From positions 1 to 46,554 of the forward strand of contig NASX01000040.1 of NCBI GenBank assembly GCA_002085155.1: a DNA stretch of 46,554 bases, written 5' to 3'. How positions within the stretch are numbered: the first letter of the stretch is position 1; every line of letters begins with the position of its first letter. Shown one piece after another: positions 1-8,645 of this stretch. This DNA is from Sorangiineae bacterium NIC37A_2. GTDB taxonomy: Bacteria > Myxococcota_A > Polyangia > Polyangiales > Polyangiaceae. The position numbers and the translations under genes are program-made. The notes under the pieces were generated by a model. It was not told the DNA's origin. It did not search any database and saw nothing but the letters and a program-made list of their open reading frames with translations.

Positions 1-242
1 CTGAAGAGGACGAAGCGCGTCTCTGTGTCGAAGACGAAGAACATAAAGGGTCGATCGACGAAGAATTGCCTCGAGGGCGGCACGAAAATACTCCCGTCGT
101 CGCCGCCAATGGCCACGGTAGCGGCGACAGCTTCGAGCCCGCCCTCGTCCATCGTGACGGCCGCGCCCAAGGGAGGCAGGTTCTCAGCGGGTCTTTGCGA
201 TTGGAATCGCAGCTCCAGGCACACCTGGCACAGAAAGGCGGG
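1..242 (-). pseudogene. C-terminal serpin fragment, cut by the window edge
   Basis: The minus-strand frame that contains codon 152-150 reads as the C-terminal part of a serpin (serine/cysteine protease inhibitor). Visible are a reactive-loop hinge, DEGGLEAVAAT, which fits the inhibitory hinge pattern (E-x-G-x-E-A-x-A-A-T), then a loop of about 18 residues, then FFVDRPFMFFVFDTETRFVLF-like sequence (split here: FFVDRPFMFF, then DTETRFVLF), which matches the serpin C-terminal signature F-x-D-R-P-F. Upstream, FLCQVCLEL may be the strand before the hinge, separated from it by an insertion of about 20 residues. A full serpin has about 350-400 residues, but the upstream DNA is occupied by bioD on the other strand and no frame there resembles a serpin body. 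I therefore infer an N-terminally truncated remnant. The last residues lie beyond base 1. The family call for the hinge and signature is fairly firm; the upstream limit is approximate. Confidence 0.55.
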
Positions 243-488
243 CGAAGCTGTCGCGCGCAGGACAGCCGGCGCTGTGGGGGAGTGAGGGGGCGAACGGATG
301 CGACGCTTGGGAAAAGGCGACGCTCGTCTAGCATCCCGCGGGATGGCAGCTTCGAGATCGAAGGGCGGGAGCGCGGCGGCGAGCTCCGCGGAGCGCGCGC
401 GCGGAGGGGCGCGATCGTCCGGCGGACGGCGCGACCGTGAGAGCTCGTTCGGGGCGATGGCGCGCGGAAATCACGGCGGGGGACGGTT

Positions 489-1349
489 GTGACGAGGCGA
501 GCCTGGGCTGAACGTCTTGCGGAGCTCGCCGCCGCGCTCGGGCGAGCGCGCGGACAATGGAAGACGGAAGAGGGGGCGCGCGGCGACGCTCCTTGTCGCA
601 TCCTGGTGCTCGGAACGGGCACGGAGATTGGAAAGACGTTCATCTCGACGCGCGCCCTCGGCGCGCTCGCGGCCCGGGGGGCGCGGGCGCTCGGGGTCAA
701 GCCGGTCGAAAGTGGGCTCGCGGAGCTCCGGCCGGGCGAGGCGGACTACGAGCGCCTCGGCGCGGCGGGCATTTTTACGGCATTTCCTTGTTATGGGCTC
801 CCCGAGCCCCTCTCTCCGCACCTCGCGGCCCGCCGCGCCGGGCGCGCGCTCGAGCTGTCGGAGATTCTCGAGTGGACCCAGGGGCTCGAGCGCGCGCGCG
901 CCCCCGAGGTGACGTGGGTGGAGACGGCGGGGGGCGCATTTTCGCCTCTTAGTGAGACGATGGTGAACGCCGACTTGATTCGAGTGCTCGAGCCGTCGCT
1001 GGTTGTTCTCGTGGCGCCCGATCGATTGGGAGTGCTCCATGATGTGCGGGCGGCGCTCGGCGCGCTCGAAGAGTTCACTCCTGGTCACGCTGGGTCCTTT
1101 GAAGCGCGCCGAGCGCCGCCGGTCTCGTCCCCCCGCGAAGCCGAGCATCCCGAAGGCTCGGCCGGAGAAACTCGAGGGTCGCGCGCCGGGGCCAAACGCA
1201 CGCCGGTCCACGTCGTCCTCCTCTCTGCGAGTCGCCCTGACTCCTCCACGGGGACCAACCGAGCGGAGCTCGAGCGCGTTGTTTTGCCGCGGTTTACCGC
1301 CCCGGACGGCGCGCCCATCGAGCTCCTGGTCGCGCCCGCGGAACCATAA
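489..1349 (+). CDS. bioD: Dethiobiotin synthetase (BioD-like)
   Basis: Predicted cytosolic ATP-dependent dethiobiotin synthetase, which closes the ureido ring of 7,8-diaminopelargonate with CO2 in biotin synthesis. Visible motifs: P-loop GTGTEIGKT at residues 42-50, the substrate-loop GVKPVESG just after it, and WVETAGGAFSPLSE, which corresponds to the family's VEGAGG-x-x-x-PL segment. The GTG start at 489 has a GGGGGA ribosome site six bases upstream. At 286 residues it is longer than the usual 220-240: there is an N-terminal extension of about 35 residues and a polar, probably disordered insertion at about 196-233, rich in Arg, Pro, Ser and Glu. No other bio gene lies in the window, so the gene stands alone here. 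Because of the insertion a P-loop relative with altered substrate cannot be excluded. Confidence 0.85.
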   Translation: MTRRAWAERLAELAAALGRARGQWKTEEGARGDAPCRILVLGTGTEIGKTFISTRALGALAARGARALGVKPVESGLAELRPGEADYERLGAAGIFTAFPCYGLPEPLSPHLAARRAGRALELSEILEWTQGLERARAPEVTWVETAGGAFSPLSETMVNADLIRVLEPSLVVLVAPDRLGVLHDVRAALGALEEFTPGHAGSFEARRAPPVSSPREAEHPEGSAGETRGSRAGAKRTPVHVVLLSASRPDSSTGTNRAELERVVLPRFTAPDGAPIELLVAPAEP

Positions 1350-1410
1350 AAAGTCCGAAAGTCCTGCCTATTTCGAGGAGCCGCGGCCACAAAGGCAGAG
1401 AGGCTCCTGC

Positions 1411-2106
1411 TTGTCTTGCGGTCGACTTCTTTCTGCCCCGGGGGCTCTGGGGTTCGTTTTCGGGGTTCTCGCGGTTGCATGTTCTGAAGCCGCGCCGGGA
1501 GACGGAGCGGGCGGAACCATGCTGACCGGGGGTGTGAGTGATTCCGGAGGCGCACCTTCAACGGGCGGCTCGAGCGCTGGCGGCCAGGGGACCGGCGGCC
1601 AAGCTGTGGGCGGCCAGGGCGCGGGAGGCGACCCATCGGCGGGAGGTGTTCCTTCGACCGGTGGCGCGAGCGGAGATGGCGGATCTGTGACGAGCGGCGG
1701 AGCGGGCGGCTCGGTCCTCGGTGGCGCTGACTGGGCGACGACGGAGCTGCGCGTGGGGGCCGAGTGCGGAAACTCGATCTGCCACGGCGGGACGGAAATG
1801 CTGTGTTTGGCGAAGGACGCAGACCGAATGGGCGGCCCGGGCTCTTTCTGCCAGGCGGGGAGCTCGCTCTATGAGACGCTGCTTTCGACGCGGGTCAAAG
1901 AGTGCGGCGACGTGCCGCTGGTCGATCCGGGCTCCCCGGATACGAGCGCGATTGTGCTCCTGATGACGCGGAAATGTGGGGACTTCGTGATGCCGGCGAA
2001 CTGTCCCCCCGAGGACCAGGGTTACCCGACCTGTTGGCCAGAGTACGCCGTGCTCGAGCTTCGCGCCTGGATCGAAAACGGCGCTCCGCGTGCAGGAGAG
2101 CTCTAA
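1411..2106 (+). CDS. Lipoprotein with Gly-rich linker and CX4CH heme-like motif
   Basis: A 231-residue predicted lipoprotein. I chose the TTG at 1411, which follows an AGAGAGG ribosome site; it gives a hydrophobic signal ending in the lipobox LAVAC. An earlier start would overlap bioD and lacks a signal. After the lipobox comes a linker of about 75 residues made of Gly-Gly-x repeats (TGGSSAGGQGTGGQ type), typical of Polyangiales secreted proteins. The C-terminal 120 residues are Cys-rich and contain ECGNSICHGG, a C-x4-CH sequence resembling a c-type heme site but with four instead of two spacer residues, and a later CGDFVMPANC. It converges with the DUF1552/DUF1592 operon, families that in planctomycetes and myxobacteria often sit near cytochrome-like proteins. 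Heme binding is an inference. Confidence 0.7.
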   Translation: MSCGRLLSAPGALGFVFGVLAVACSEAAPGDGAGGTMLTGGVSDSGGAPSTGGSSAGGQGTGGQAVGGQGAGGDPSAGGVPSTGGASGDGGSVTSGGAGGSVLGGADWATTELRVGAECGNSICHGGTEMLCLAKDADRMGGPGSFCQAGSSLYETLLSTRVKECGDVPLVDPGSPDTSAIVLLMTRKCGDFVMPANCPPEDQGYPTCWPEYAVLELRAWIENGAPRAGEL

Positions 2107-2159
2107 GAGGCCTCGAGAGCGGTGATGGACGCCGCCCGCCTGAGTCGGAATCGTCGGGA

Positions 2160-2174
2160 GGGGGCCGAACCCCC
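2160..2174. terminator. Weak hairpin between convergent genes
   Basis: GGGGG (2160-2164) and CCCCC (2170-2174) can pair around the loop CCGAA. The hairpin lies between the convergent lipoprotein and DUF1552 genes and touches the stop codon of the latter. The stem is only 5 bp and no T tract follows, so it is a weak candidate. Confidence 0.25.
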
Positions 2175-3727
2175 TAAGCTCTGAGCGCGTCGAGCTCTCC
2201 GGGATTTGTGATGCCGGCGTCGAGGTTTCGGCTGTCGAATTGGCCCCAATGGGTCATGGGGCCGCCGTCTGGAGCCTTACAGCCCGTCGCGTTGGCGATG
2301 GTGACCCAGAGTTTGTTGATCGGAACGTTGCCTGTATTCGAGCCGCTCGAAAAGCCTGCATCTTCGTCCGTGTCGTTCGGGCCACACTCGTAGGTGCTCT
2401 TGCCGCGGTCGGCTGCGCGAGAGTCGAGCTGAACGATGACGCCCTGTTTGATGTAGCCGCCGCCGCTGCCGGCGATGATCATAGGCTGATTGTTGGTGTT
2501 GTGGGCGGCGCCGTCGGAGATTTCCTGCGTCCAGGTGACGAGGCAATTGTCGAGGAGCTTCGAGTCGCCTTCGTCGATGCTGTCGAGGGTCTCGATCAGT
2601 TTGAGGTACTTCCCGACGAACCAGGCGTCGATCTCATGCAAGAGCTCGACGGAGGAGCGACCGCTCGAGTCGGTGTAACAGGGGCCACCCACCGCCGCCG
2701 AGCCCACCCGATGGGAGAGGCCGTGGTGGTCTTTTTCGTGAACGATGCCGTCCCAGTTGAAGGTGAAGTAGCCGGGATAAGTGAAGATGAAGGAGCGATT
2801 TTGGTCGCACATCATCGTCAGCGCCATCAGCTTGAACATCATGTCCGCGGAGCCGGAGACGGTGCCGCTCGATTGGAAGCCACCGCCGCTCACGGCCTTC
2901 ACCGCGTCCGAGGTGACGCCGAGGGCTGTCGCGTTGTCCGCGGTGCAGCCGGCGGCGACCTGAACCGGGCCGGTCACATCGGTGATCAGGTCGAGCCAAT
3001 CTTGGACGCGCTGCCGATCTCGCTTGCTCATGTCGATGCGCTGGAGCGCCTCGAGATCGCCTCGAATCAAGTCAGCGATACCCTTGCCTCGCTTCAGCCT
3101 GTAATCGTCGGGGGTCGGCTCGCCGCTGCCGCTACCGAGCAAGTTGGTGAGGTTGTTGTAGACGGTCTGGGGGTTCGAGATGGCCGGGTAGGCGACGCCA
3201 GGAGCTGAGAAGCTCATGACATCTTTGATGTTTGTGCCGCTGCCGCCGCTGACGGAGAGCACGAGAGGCGCCGCGCCGCCCGGGTTGATCTGCTTTGCGA
3301 TCTCGTGGTCGATGGAGTGGCTTGTGGCGTAGCGGGAGCCGTCGGGATCGATGGTGGCGCAGGTGAGCTTGGAGCCCATGGCCTGATCGTGGGGGTCGAC
3401 CGTCTGGATCTCGCCGTACGAATTGTAGGCTTTGAGCCCGCGCGGGAAGCACAACTTGTTCACATAGGGTGTGAGTGGTTCGAGGGTCGTCCCGGCGAGC
3501 GCTTCGGCGTCGAGGGGGCCGCTCTCTTTGGTGGGAAACCAGTAGTCAGTGATGCAGCCGTTGTGCGTGAAGTAGATGACCGAGCGGATCGGCTTATTTG
3601 CGGGGACACCCTGGGCCTTGGCCCAGCGCTCGTGGACCGAGGGGAGGAACGGCGCCGCGACGAGGGCCCCGCCGAGGCCCTTCAGGAAAATGCGGCGATT
3701 GTGTGCTCTTTTGTTCACGGTAGTCAC
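2174..3727 (-). CDS. DUF1552 domain protein, Tat-type signal
   Basis: A 517-residue secreted protein that I assign to DUF1552, a family of unknown function expanded in planctomycetes and myxobacteria. The N-terminus has NRRIFLKGLGG, a twin-arginine motif followed by a hydrophobic stretch, so export in folded form by the Tat pathway is likely. The body has features I associate with the family: VIYFTHNGCITDYWFP early, GSKLTCATIDPDG, a SHSIDHEIAKQ segment and a late HWGQFDSRNLD. The start codon lies two bases beyond the stop of the upstream DUF1592 gene, so the two genes are almost certainly co-transcribed and probably act together. The sulfatase/alkaline-phosphatase-like role sometimes suggested for DUF1552 relatives cannot be confirmed from this sequence. 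Confidence 0.85.
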   Translation of the reverse strand: MTTVNKRAHNRRIFLKGLGGALVAAPFLPSVHERWAKAQGVPANKPIRSVIYFTHNGCITDYWFPTKESGPLDAEALAGTTLEPLTPYVNKLCFPRGLKAYNSYGEIQTVDPHDQAMGSKLTCATIDPDGSRYATSHSIDHEIAKQINPGGAAPLVLSVSGGSGTNIKDVMSFSAPGVAYPAISNPQTVYNNLTNLLGSGSGEPTPDDYRLKRGKGIADLIRGDLEALQRIDMSKRDRQRVQDWLDLITDVTGPVQVAAGCTADNATALGVTSDAVKAVSGGGFQSSGTVSGSADMMFKLMALTMMCDQNRSFIFTYPGYFTFNWDGIVHEKDHHGLSHRVGSAAVGGPCYTDSSGRSSVELLHEIDAWFVGKYLKLIETLDSIDEGDSKLLDNCLVTWTQEISDGAAHNTNNQPMIIAGSGGGYIKQGVIVQLDSRAADRGKSTYECGPNDTDEDAGFSSGSNTGNVPINKLWVTIANATGCKAPDGGPMTHWGQFDSRNLDAGITNPGELDALRA

Positions 3728-3728
3728 C

Positions 3729-5471
3729 TCAGTTCTCCTCGATGGTTCTGGTGCGGAAGGCTTCGGTCCTCGCGAGATCTGCGAGCAAGTTCTTGATGGA
3801 GTAGCCGGTCAGCAGCTTGGTTCCGAGGTCATCGACGACGCAGGCGTCGAACTCGTTCGGGAGGCGTTCGTAAGCGCTGCTCAAGATCGACTGGGCGTAG
3901 AAGCGGTTCGCCTCCTTTGAGGTGGCGATGACTTCCATGAGCTCGGCGGGCGAGTTCACCGGGACAGGCTCGGCGCCGACGGCGAGAGTGATCTCGGCCT
4001 TCGTGTCGATGGGCGCGCCGGTTCGCTTTTCAGTGGTCTGAGGCGCGCCGACGGTATCGAAGGCTTCCATCACGAAGCCGGGCGGATTGATGTAGGTGTG
4101 ATGACACTCGAGGCACGGTCCGCCGGAGGTCTGGGCGTCGACCTGTTTTCGGTTGGTGTCGAGATCTGCGCTCGTCGGCAGCGGCGTGTTGATCGCGTTT
4201 GGATCGGGGCTATCGATGTGTACCCCGATCACGCGCTGACTGATGAAAGCGCCGCGCAGAATCGGGGAAGCGCGGTCGAAGTCGGAGAATCCGGCGAGAA
4301 AGGCGAGGCGCGTCAAAAAGCCAGGCCGCTCGGGACCCAGGTCCACCTCACGCAGTTCGTCGCCGCCAAAGTCGCCGGAGATGCCGTAGAGCGCCGCGGT
4401 GCCGGCGTTCACGAAGCCTACCTGCGTCAGGAGCAGGTCTTTGAACGATCCTTCTTGGTCGAAGGTGACCTTGTCGAAGAGCTTCTCGGTCTCAGCCATC
4501 ATCGCTGGAACCAGCTCTTTCTTGAAGCCCTTGAAATCTGGTCCTTTCCCGACGCGAGCCGGCGAGTCCCAGCGCGAGTTGCCCGGGATGTAGCCGAGGT
4601 ATTCGCGGTGGTAGCGGGCGACGACCTCTCGCGCTTCGGGCATCTCAAGCAAGCGCGTGGCGTGCTCGAGGATCTGGTCCGGGGTTTTGAGCTCGTCACT
4701 ATCCGCGGCCTGGCTCAAGAGCTCGTCGGGCATCGTGCCCGTCAGCATGTAGGAGAGGCGGGAGGCGATTTCGTGGCCGGAGAGCGCGACGCGTCCGCTC
4801 GAGTCCTTCGTGCCGGTGAGCTCCTGACGCTCGAGGAAACCCGACGAGATCAGCAAGCCGTACAGCAGCAGTTCCGCGACCTCCTCGGGGGTTCCGTTTG
4901 GGGTCATAGCCGCGCCCTCGTCCACGAGTTTCTGAAAGCGGGCCTTGTCTTCGGGGCTCAGGGGCCGCCGGAAGGCGCGCCGACCGAACTCATCGATCGT
5001 GCTCGAAAGGCAGGCGGCTCCGTCGCCGGTCAGCTCACATTTCAGGAAGTTTTTTCGCAGATTTGGGTCGGCCATCACCTCGCGAGCGATCTGCTCGGCG
5101 ACGGTCTGATAAGAGCTCCACATCAGTCCGTTCATGCTCCCGGTGTTGTCGGGGACGAGCAGCGAAGAGGGAGGCGCGCCGGAGAGTTCGGTCAGGCCGA
5201 GCAGCTTGGCGACAGTCTTGTCATATTGGGCATTTGTGAGCCGGCGCAGCTGGCTCGTAGCGGCGACTCCCGACTCACAAGCGGGCGGATCACCCGGGTG
5301 GCCGGTCGAGCCTCCCGTGCCACTGCCGTTTCCTTGTGCGCCTGTGCCGCTGGGGGCGGCTCCGGAGCCCGAGCCGTCGCCGGAATTCCCGTCCTCTCCG
5401 CCCGGATCCTGCGCGCCCGAACAGGCAGCCAGAAGGAGGCTCAGGGCAATGAAACTTCGTGTTTTCAGCAT
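3729..5471 (-). CDS. DUF1592-family lipoprotein (DUF1587/1595/1592/1588/1585)
   Basis: A 580-residue predicted lipoprotein. I chose the ATG at 5471, which has GAGAGGTGG about seven bases upstream; the GTG nine bases earlier lies inside this ribosome site. The signal MLKTRSFIALSLLLAAC ends in the lipobox LLAAC and a Gly/Ser-rich linker follows. Then come the usual DUF order: LRRLTNAQYDKTV (DUF1587), FGRRAFRRPLSPED (DUF1595), HEIASRLSYMLTGTMPD (DUF1592), RASPILRGAFISQRV with CLECHHTYINPPGFV (DUF1588) and a C-terminal AYERLPNEFDACVV (DUF1585). The CLECHH sequence is a possible CxxCH heme or metal site. These families lack a proven function; in planctomycetes they occur in multidomain proteins with cytochrome modules. 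It is the first gene of a two-gene operon with DUF1552. Confidence 0.88.
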   Translation of the reverse strand: MLKTRSFIALSLLLAACSGAQDPGGEDGNSGDGSGSGAAPSGTGAQGNGSGTGGSTGHPGDPPACESGVAATSQLRRLTNAQYDKTVAKLLGLTELSGAPPSSLLVPDNTGSMNGLMWSSYQTVAEQIAREVMADPNLRKNFLKCELTGDGAACLSSTIDEFGRRAFRRPLSPEDKARFQKLVDEGAAMTPNGTPEEVAELLLYGLLISSGFLERQELTGTKDSSGRVALSGHEIASRLSYMLTGTMPDELLSQAADSDELKTPDQILEHATRLLEMPEAREVVARYHREYLGYIPGNSRWDSPARVGKGPDFKGFKKELVPAMMAETEKLFDKVTFDQEGSFKDLLLTQVGFVNAGTAALYGISGDFGGDELREVDLGPERPGFLTRLAFLAGFSDFDRASPILRGAFISQRVIGVHIDSPDPNAINTPLPTSADLDTNRKQVDAQTSGGPCLECHHTYINPPGFVMEAFDTVGAPQTTEKRTGAPIDTKAEITLAVGAEPVPVNSPAELMEVIATSKEANRFYAQSILSSAYERLPNEFDACVVDDLGTKLLTGYSIKNLLADLARTEAFRTRTIEEN

Positions 5472-5829
5472 AGGTCCCACCTCTCGCCGCTGGCCGGTTC
5501 GTGCCGGCTCCCCGGGCTCACAGGCGAAAGAAGGGGGGACGATTTTGCCACTCCCTCGCGCCTGAACGTTTCGTAACCGCCTTCGAGGGAACCTGGCAGC
5601 CGGGGGGGAGAAAAATCACCTACCCATCATTGTCATCCGTCCAGGCGCCATTCGTCGCGCCTGAGCGGATCGGGAGTGCTTGAGGAGTGGGAGGTGTTTG
5701 TGGGTGGCAAGGGGAGGCGCTCAGGTGCGCAGAAGGAGGGCGCGGCCCGCGGCTCAGAGCGCGATTTCAAAAAGGCGCGGTGATGCCTCGGCGAACTTGT
5801 TCAAAAGCGCGCCGAGGGCCGCGAAGCTT
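5472..5829. other. Intergenic region upstream of the DUF1592 operon
   Basis: About 360 bp between the DUF1592 start and the stop of the collagen-like gene, both on the minus strand. It should hold the promoter of the DUF1592 operon, but I could not single out a convincing -35/-10 pair. The right end holds the hairpin listed at 5786-5817. I see no protein-coding signal. Confidence 0.5.
5786..5817 (-). terminator. Hairpin downstream of the collagen-like gene
   Basis: CCTCGGCG (5786-5793) pairs perfectly with CGCCGAGG (5810-5817) around a 16-base loop. It begins 12 bases beyond the stop codon at 5830. On the minus strand a run of five T follows about 12 bases later. It is a plausible intrinsic terminator, with a larger loop than usual. 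Confidence 0.45.
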
Positions 5830-6976
5830 TTAGGGAACCTTCGTGATGGTGGTGAAACCCGCTGGGGTCGACTCGTCGTCGTGGACGGTGCCCCAAGGGC
5901 CGGAGACATCGGCGTAGGATGTCGAGGTGAATAGGTCAGGTGCCGCGGCGCTGATCATGAGCTGGTCGAAGGTCACTGCTGCGAAGGGGCCTGTGGCCCA
6001 TGCACCCGAGCCCGACGTCGCCTGAAAGACGATGGAGGGCCCATCGTAGAACGCGACGACATCCGCCACCGGAAGCAAGAGGATAAAGTCGGACAATCCG
6101 CCATCTTCCATTTCGGCACGAGTGATGGTGCCCGTCGCAACGTAGCCGCTCGAGTACTCGATCCTGTAGCTCGCCTCCGGGAGCTCGAAGGCGCCTCGGA
6201 AACACATGAGGGTCGCGCCGGGGCAAACCCCGGTGGGATTCGTCAGTGAGGCGTGCCCGCAGTTGAGGGTGAAGCGAACTGTGTCTCCCTCCGCGACACC
6301 GCTCGGTGCATCGATGACGTCCGTCACCGTGGAAACGAACTCGATCGATGGGCTGGCGCAGGGAGTGAGCACGTCGTCGTCGTGGTCGAGCGTGCCCTCC
6401 GAACAAGGCTGGGTCGCGATGCAGAGCTTCAGGCTCGATTCGATCTCGTCCGCGTCCAAGATCCCGTTGGGCTCGCTGCTTTGTCCGTCGCCCGCGTCGA
6501 GACCGACCGAGACCGTTTGGCTCCAACCTGTCGGGCACTCGGGATCGAAGACGGGATCTGAGGCTTCGATGAGAGAATTGTAACCCGGAGGACCCGCTGC
6601 ACCGGCGGGGCCCGTCGGACCTGTGTCGCCGTTTGGCCCGGTCGGGCCCGCGTCGCCGGGCTCGCCCTCAGGTCCTGTCTGGCCTGCCTCGCCCTCAGGT
6701 CCTGCTTTCCCGCTCGGGCCCTTCGGACCCTCATCTCCAGCGGGGCCGACGGCCCCGCACACGTATTCGACGCCCTCGACTTCGTCCGAGCTCTCCGTTT
6801 CCGTCGAGGTCGCGCCCTGTGCGGACTTCTATGCCGCCGGTCGGGCAGCTTTTGCCGGGCGGTTCACTCGCTGTAGCGATGAGGGAGGCGGGGGGAGTTT
6901 CGCCTCCCTGACAGGCGAAGAGCAGGCTCGTCAGGGCGAAGGGGGAGAGAGAGCGGGGGGAGGTATTTCGGGGCAT
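5830..6976 (-). pseudogene. Collagen-like (GXX repeat) lipoprotein, frameshifted
   Basis: The N-terminal 64 codons and the rest are in different frames. From ATG 6976, with GGAGGGAG upstream, comes a lipoprotein signal ending LLFAC, then [20 protein letters not shown]. At about 6784-6791 the frame must shift by one base (one G too many in CTCGGACG) to continue [14 protein letters not shown]. The restored region, Cys-x-GG-x...DLDGNGxLDxxEVxx...YVCG, is a module that recurs later as [18 protein letters not shown]...ILDADEIE...LC, which supports the correction. Between the copies lies a stretch of about 45 residues of Gly-x-x triplets ([20 protein letters not shown]), a collagen-like triple-helix segment. 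The C-terminal 200 residues are unrecognised. Myxobacteria have many such surface proteins. The shift may be a real mutation or a base-calling error in a short G run. Confidence 0.72.
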
Positions 6977-7348
6977 GGACGATTCTCCCTCCGTGGGGAT
7001 CGAACTATCGACAATGGGCGCGCCTCACGAAGGGATACGGCGAGCCCTGACGCGCGGCTGTGAGAGTCGAGCGCGCCGAGGCGCGGGGAGCAGTCCAAAG
7101 GAGCAGATGAGGGAGGGCGAAGGCTCGGTCGGACCGCGTTGGAAGTGATGGGCCGGGGCCAAAAAACCAAAGAATTCGCGCAGTTGTCTTCAAATTCCGC
7201 TGACAGGAAAAGCGGAGGGAAGATTCTGCGCGTGCGAGCGTATGAGTTTGTTTTTGCTGAGATTTGGCTCTCATTGACTGCCGTTTGAGACCTCCCAGGT
7301 GAGCGCGATGCTGGTTCGATGGCGGCGCCCTTGCTAGCCTTCGCTCCT
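6977..7348. other. Divergent intergenic region, partly AT-richer
   Basis: About 370 bp between divergent lipoprotein genes, so it should carry both promoters. The stretch from about 7155 to 7280 is clearly richer in A and T than its surroundings (AAAAAACC, TTTGTTTTTGC). A small inverted repeat TCCGCT/AGCGGA lies at 7196-7216. No gene is evident, and I cannot name a defined promoter. Confidence 0.45.
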
Positions 7349-8635
7349 ATGCTTTCACGGTGGATAAGGAATTCGTTGGTCGGTGGTGTGAGTCTTTGGG
7401 TAGCGAGCGCTTGTGGCTCGTCGGACAAACCTCAAGGCTCTGAGGGGGGCGCTTGTTACGGCAATGGGACCTGTGACGCGGGGCTCCTCTGTTCCGAAGG
7501 GAAGACGTGTGTGAACCCGGCCGGAGCGATCGGGGGCAGCGGTAACCCCGGGACGGGCGGGAGCGGGAATCCGGGCGGGATCGATCTCGAAGCCTGTTAC
7601 GCCTGCGGGGACGAGAAGTGTCCGAGCGAGCGGCAGGCGTGCAAGGACGCCAAGGGCTGCGAGGCGCTCCTCGATTGCACAGTGAGATGTGGGACGGACG
7701 TGAGCTGTGCGTCGAAGTGTAGCGTGAGCGATCTTACGGGCGAAGAGCAACAGGCCGCGGGGTTGGCTGTCGGCATGTACAATCTATGTACGACGACCTC
7801 CTGCACGAGCGAGTGCGCGCCGAAGATCGATATTGGCGTTGGCGGAGCGCCGGGCTCAGGTGGCGATGGGTCAGGTTCAGGCGGACAAGACAATGGTGGC
7901 GGCGCAGGCGGCAGTGGCGCCACGGGCAGCGGCGGAAAGAGCTCCGGAGGTTCATCGAGCGGCGGCAGCAGCAATCCGGGGAGCGGCGGCTCGGCCTCGA
8001 CAGGGGTGCTCATTTTCGACGGCACAGGCGTCGGCGCCGGCTCTGAAGATCACGGGATCGACGGAGGTTTCTACATCCTCGAAGACAGCGTGAAAGAAGG
8101 AGTGCTCGTCGAAGACACCCTCCTTCACACGGACTTCGATGCGGTCGACTCGGACCATGAGCCCAGCGACTTCTCGGAGTCGAGCGCGCCCTGCATTACC
8201 GGAACTCTGGCGATGGTGACCGACGAGCTCGGCGACAGCTGTCAGCTCACGAGCGACTACTGCGCCTGGGGCGATCTCTGGGGCGGAGGTATCGGTCTCT
8301 CCCTCAAGATCGAGGACGAAGTCGCCGTGGCTTGGGATGCGACGGCCGCGGGAGTGAAAGGCTTCCGTTTCCAGGTTTCAGGCAGCGTCGGGAGTGTTCC
8401 GGTCCGCTTCATGGTCGAGGACACGGCGGGCAATCAGTTCTGCGTGAACAAGGTCGCGGTGGGTTCGGCGGTGTCCGTGCCTTTTACGACCCTCAAGCAC
8501 AATTGTTGGGACCCAGGGAACGTCGCGTTCGATCCGAGCAAGATCAAGAGCATCAGCTGGCAGTTCGTGCCGGACGCGTCGAAACCCTACCCGATCTCAG
8601 AATTCTGCGTCGATAACGTCTACGTGCTTGAATGA
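7349..8635 (+). CDS. Secreted lipoprotein with Gly-rich linkers and Cys-rich module
   Basis: A 428-residue predicted lipoprotein with no recognised enzyme motif. I prefer the ATG at 7349 to the one at 7319 because it gives a compact signal, MLSRWIRNSLVGGVSLWVASAC, ending in a lipobox-like ASAC. Residues 20-60 are Cys- and Gly-rich (CYGNGTCDAGLLCSEGKTC). A Cys-rich module follows (CYACGDEKCPSERQACKDAKGCEALLDC and further Cys residues), of a type seen repeatedly in Polyangiales lipoproteins. A second Gly/Ser linker of about 65 residues leads to a C-terminal domain of about 190 residues that, by its pattern of short strands and a late ISWQFVPDAS-x-FCVDNVYV, resembles carbohydrate-binding beta-sandwich modules. 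This resemblance is an impression from pattern only. Confidence 0.75.
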   Translation: MLSRWIRNSLVGGVSLWVASACGSSDKPQGSEGGACYGNGTCDAGLLCSEGKTCVNPAGAIGGSGNPGTGGSGNPGGIDLEACYACGDEKCPSERQACKDAKGCEALLDCTVRCGTDVSCASKCSVSDLTGEEQQAAGLAVGMYNLCTTTSCTSECAPKIDIGVGGAPGSGGDGSGSGGQDNGGGAGGSGATGSGGKSSGGSSSGGSSNPGSGGSASTGVLIFDGTGVGAGSEDHGIDGGFYILEDSVKEGVLVEDTLLHTDFDAVDSDHEPSDFSESSAPCITGTLAMVTDELGDSCQLTSDYCAWGDLWGGGIGLSLKIEDEVAVAWDATAAGVKGFRFQVSGSVGSVPVRFMVEDTAGNQFCVNKVAVGSAVSVPFTTLKHNCWDPGNVAFDPSKIKSISWQFVPDASKPYPISEFCVDNVYVLE

Positions 8636-8645
8636 TCGAAGGCTT

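Noticed and set aside
25-440. Plus-strand open frames at the left edge
   Set aside because: Arg/Gly-rich antisense of the serpin fragment and its flank; the minus strand has the recognisable motifs.
471-1211. Minus-strand open frame opposite bioD that could have been the missing serpin body
   Set aside because: Its product shows no serpin features; it is an Arg-rich shadow frame.
4098-5576. Long plus-strand open frame opposite DUF1592
   Set aside because: Antisense to a strongly supported gene; product lacks recognisable domains and reflects high GC.
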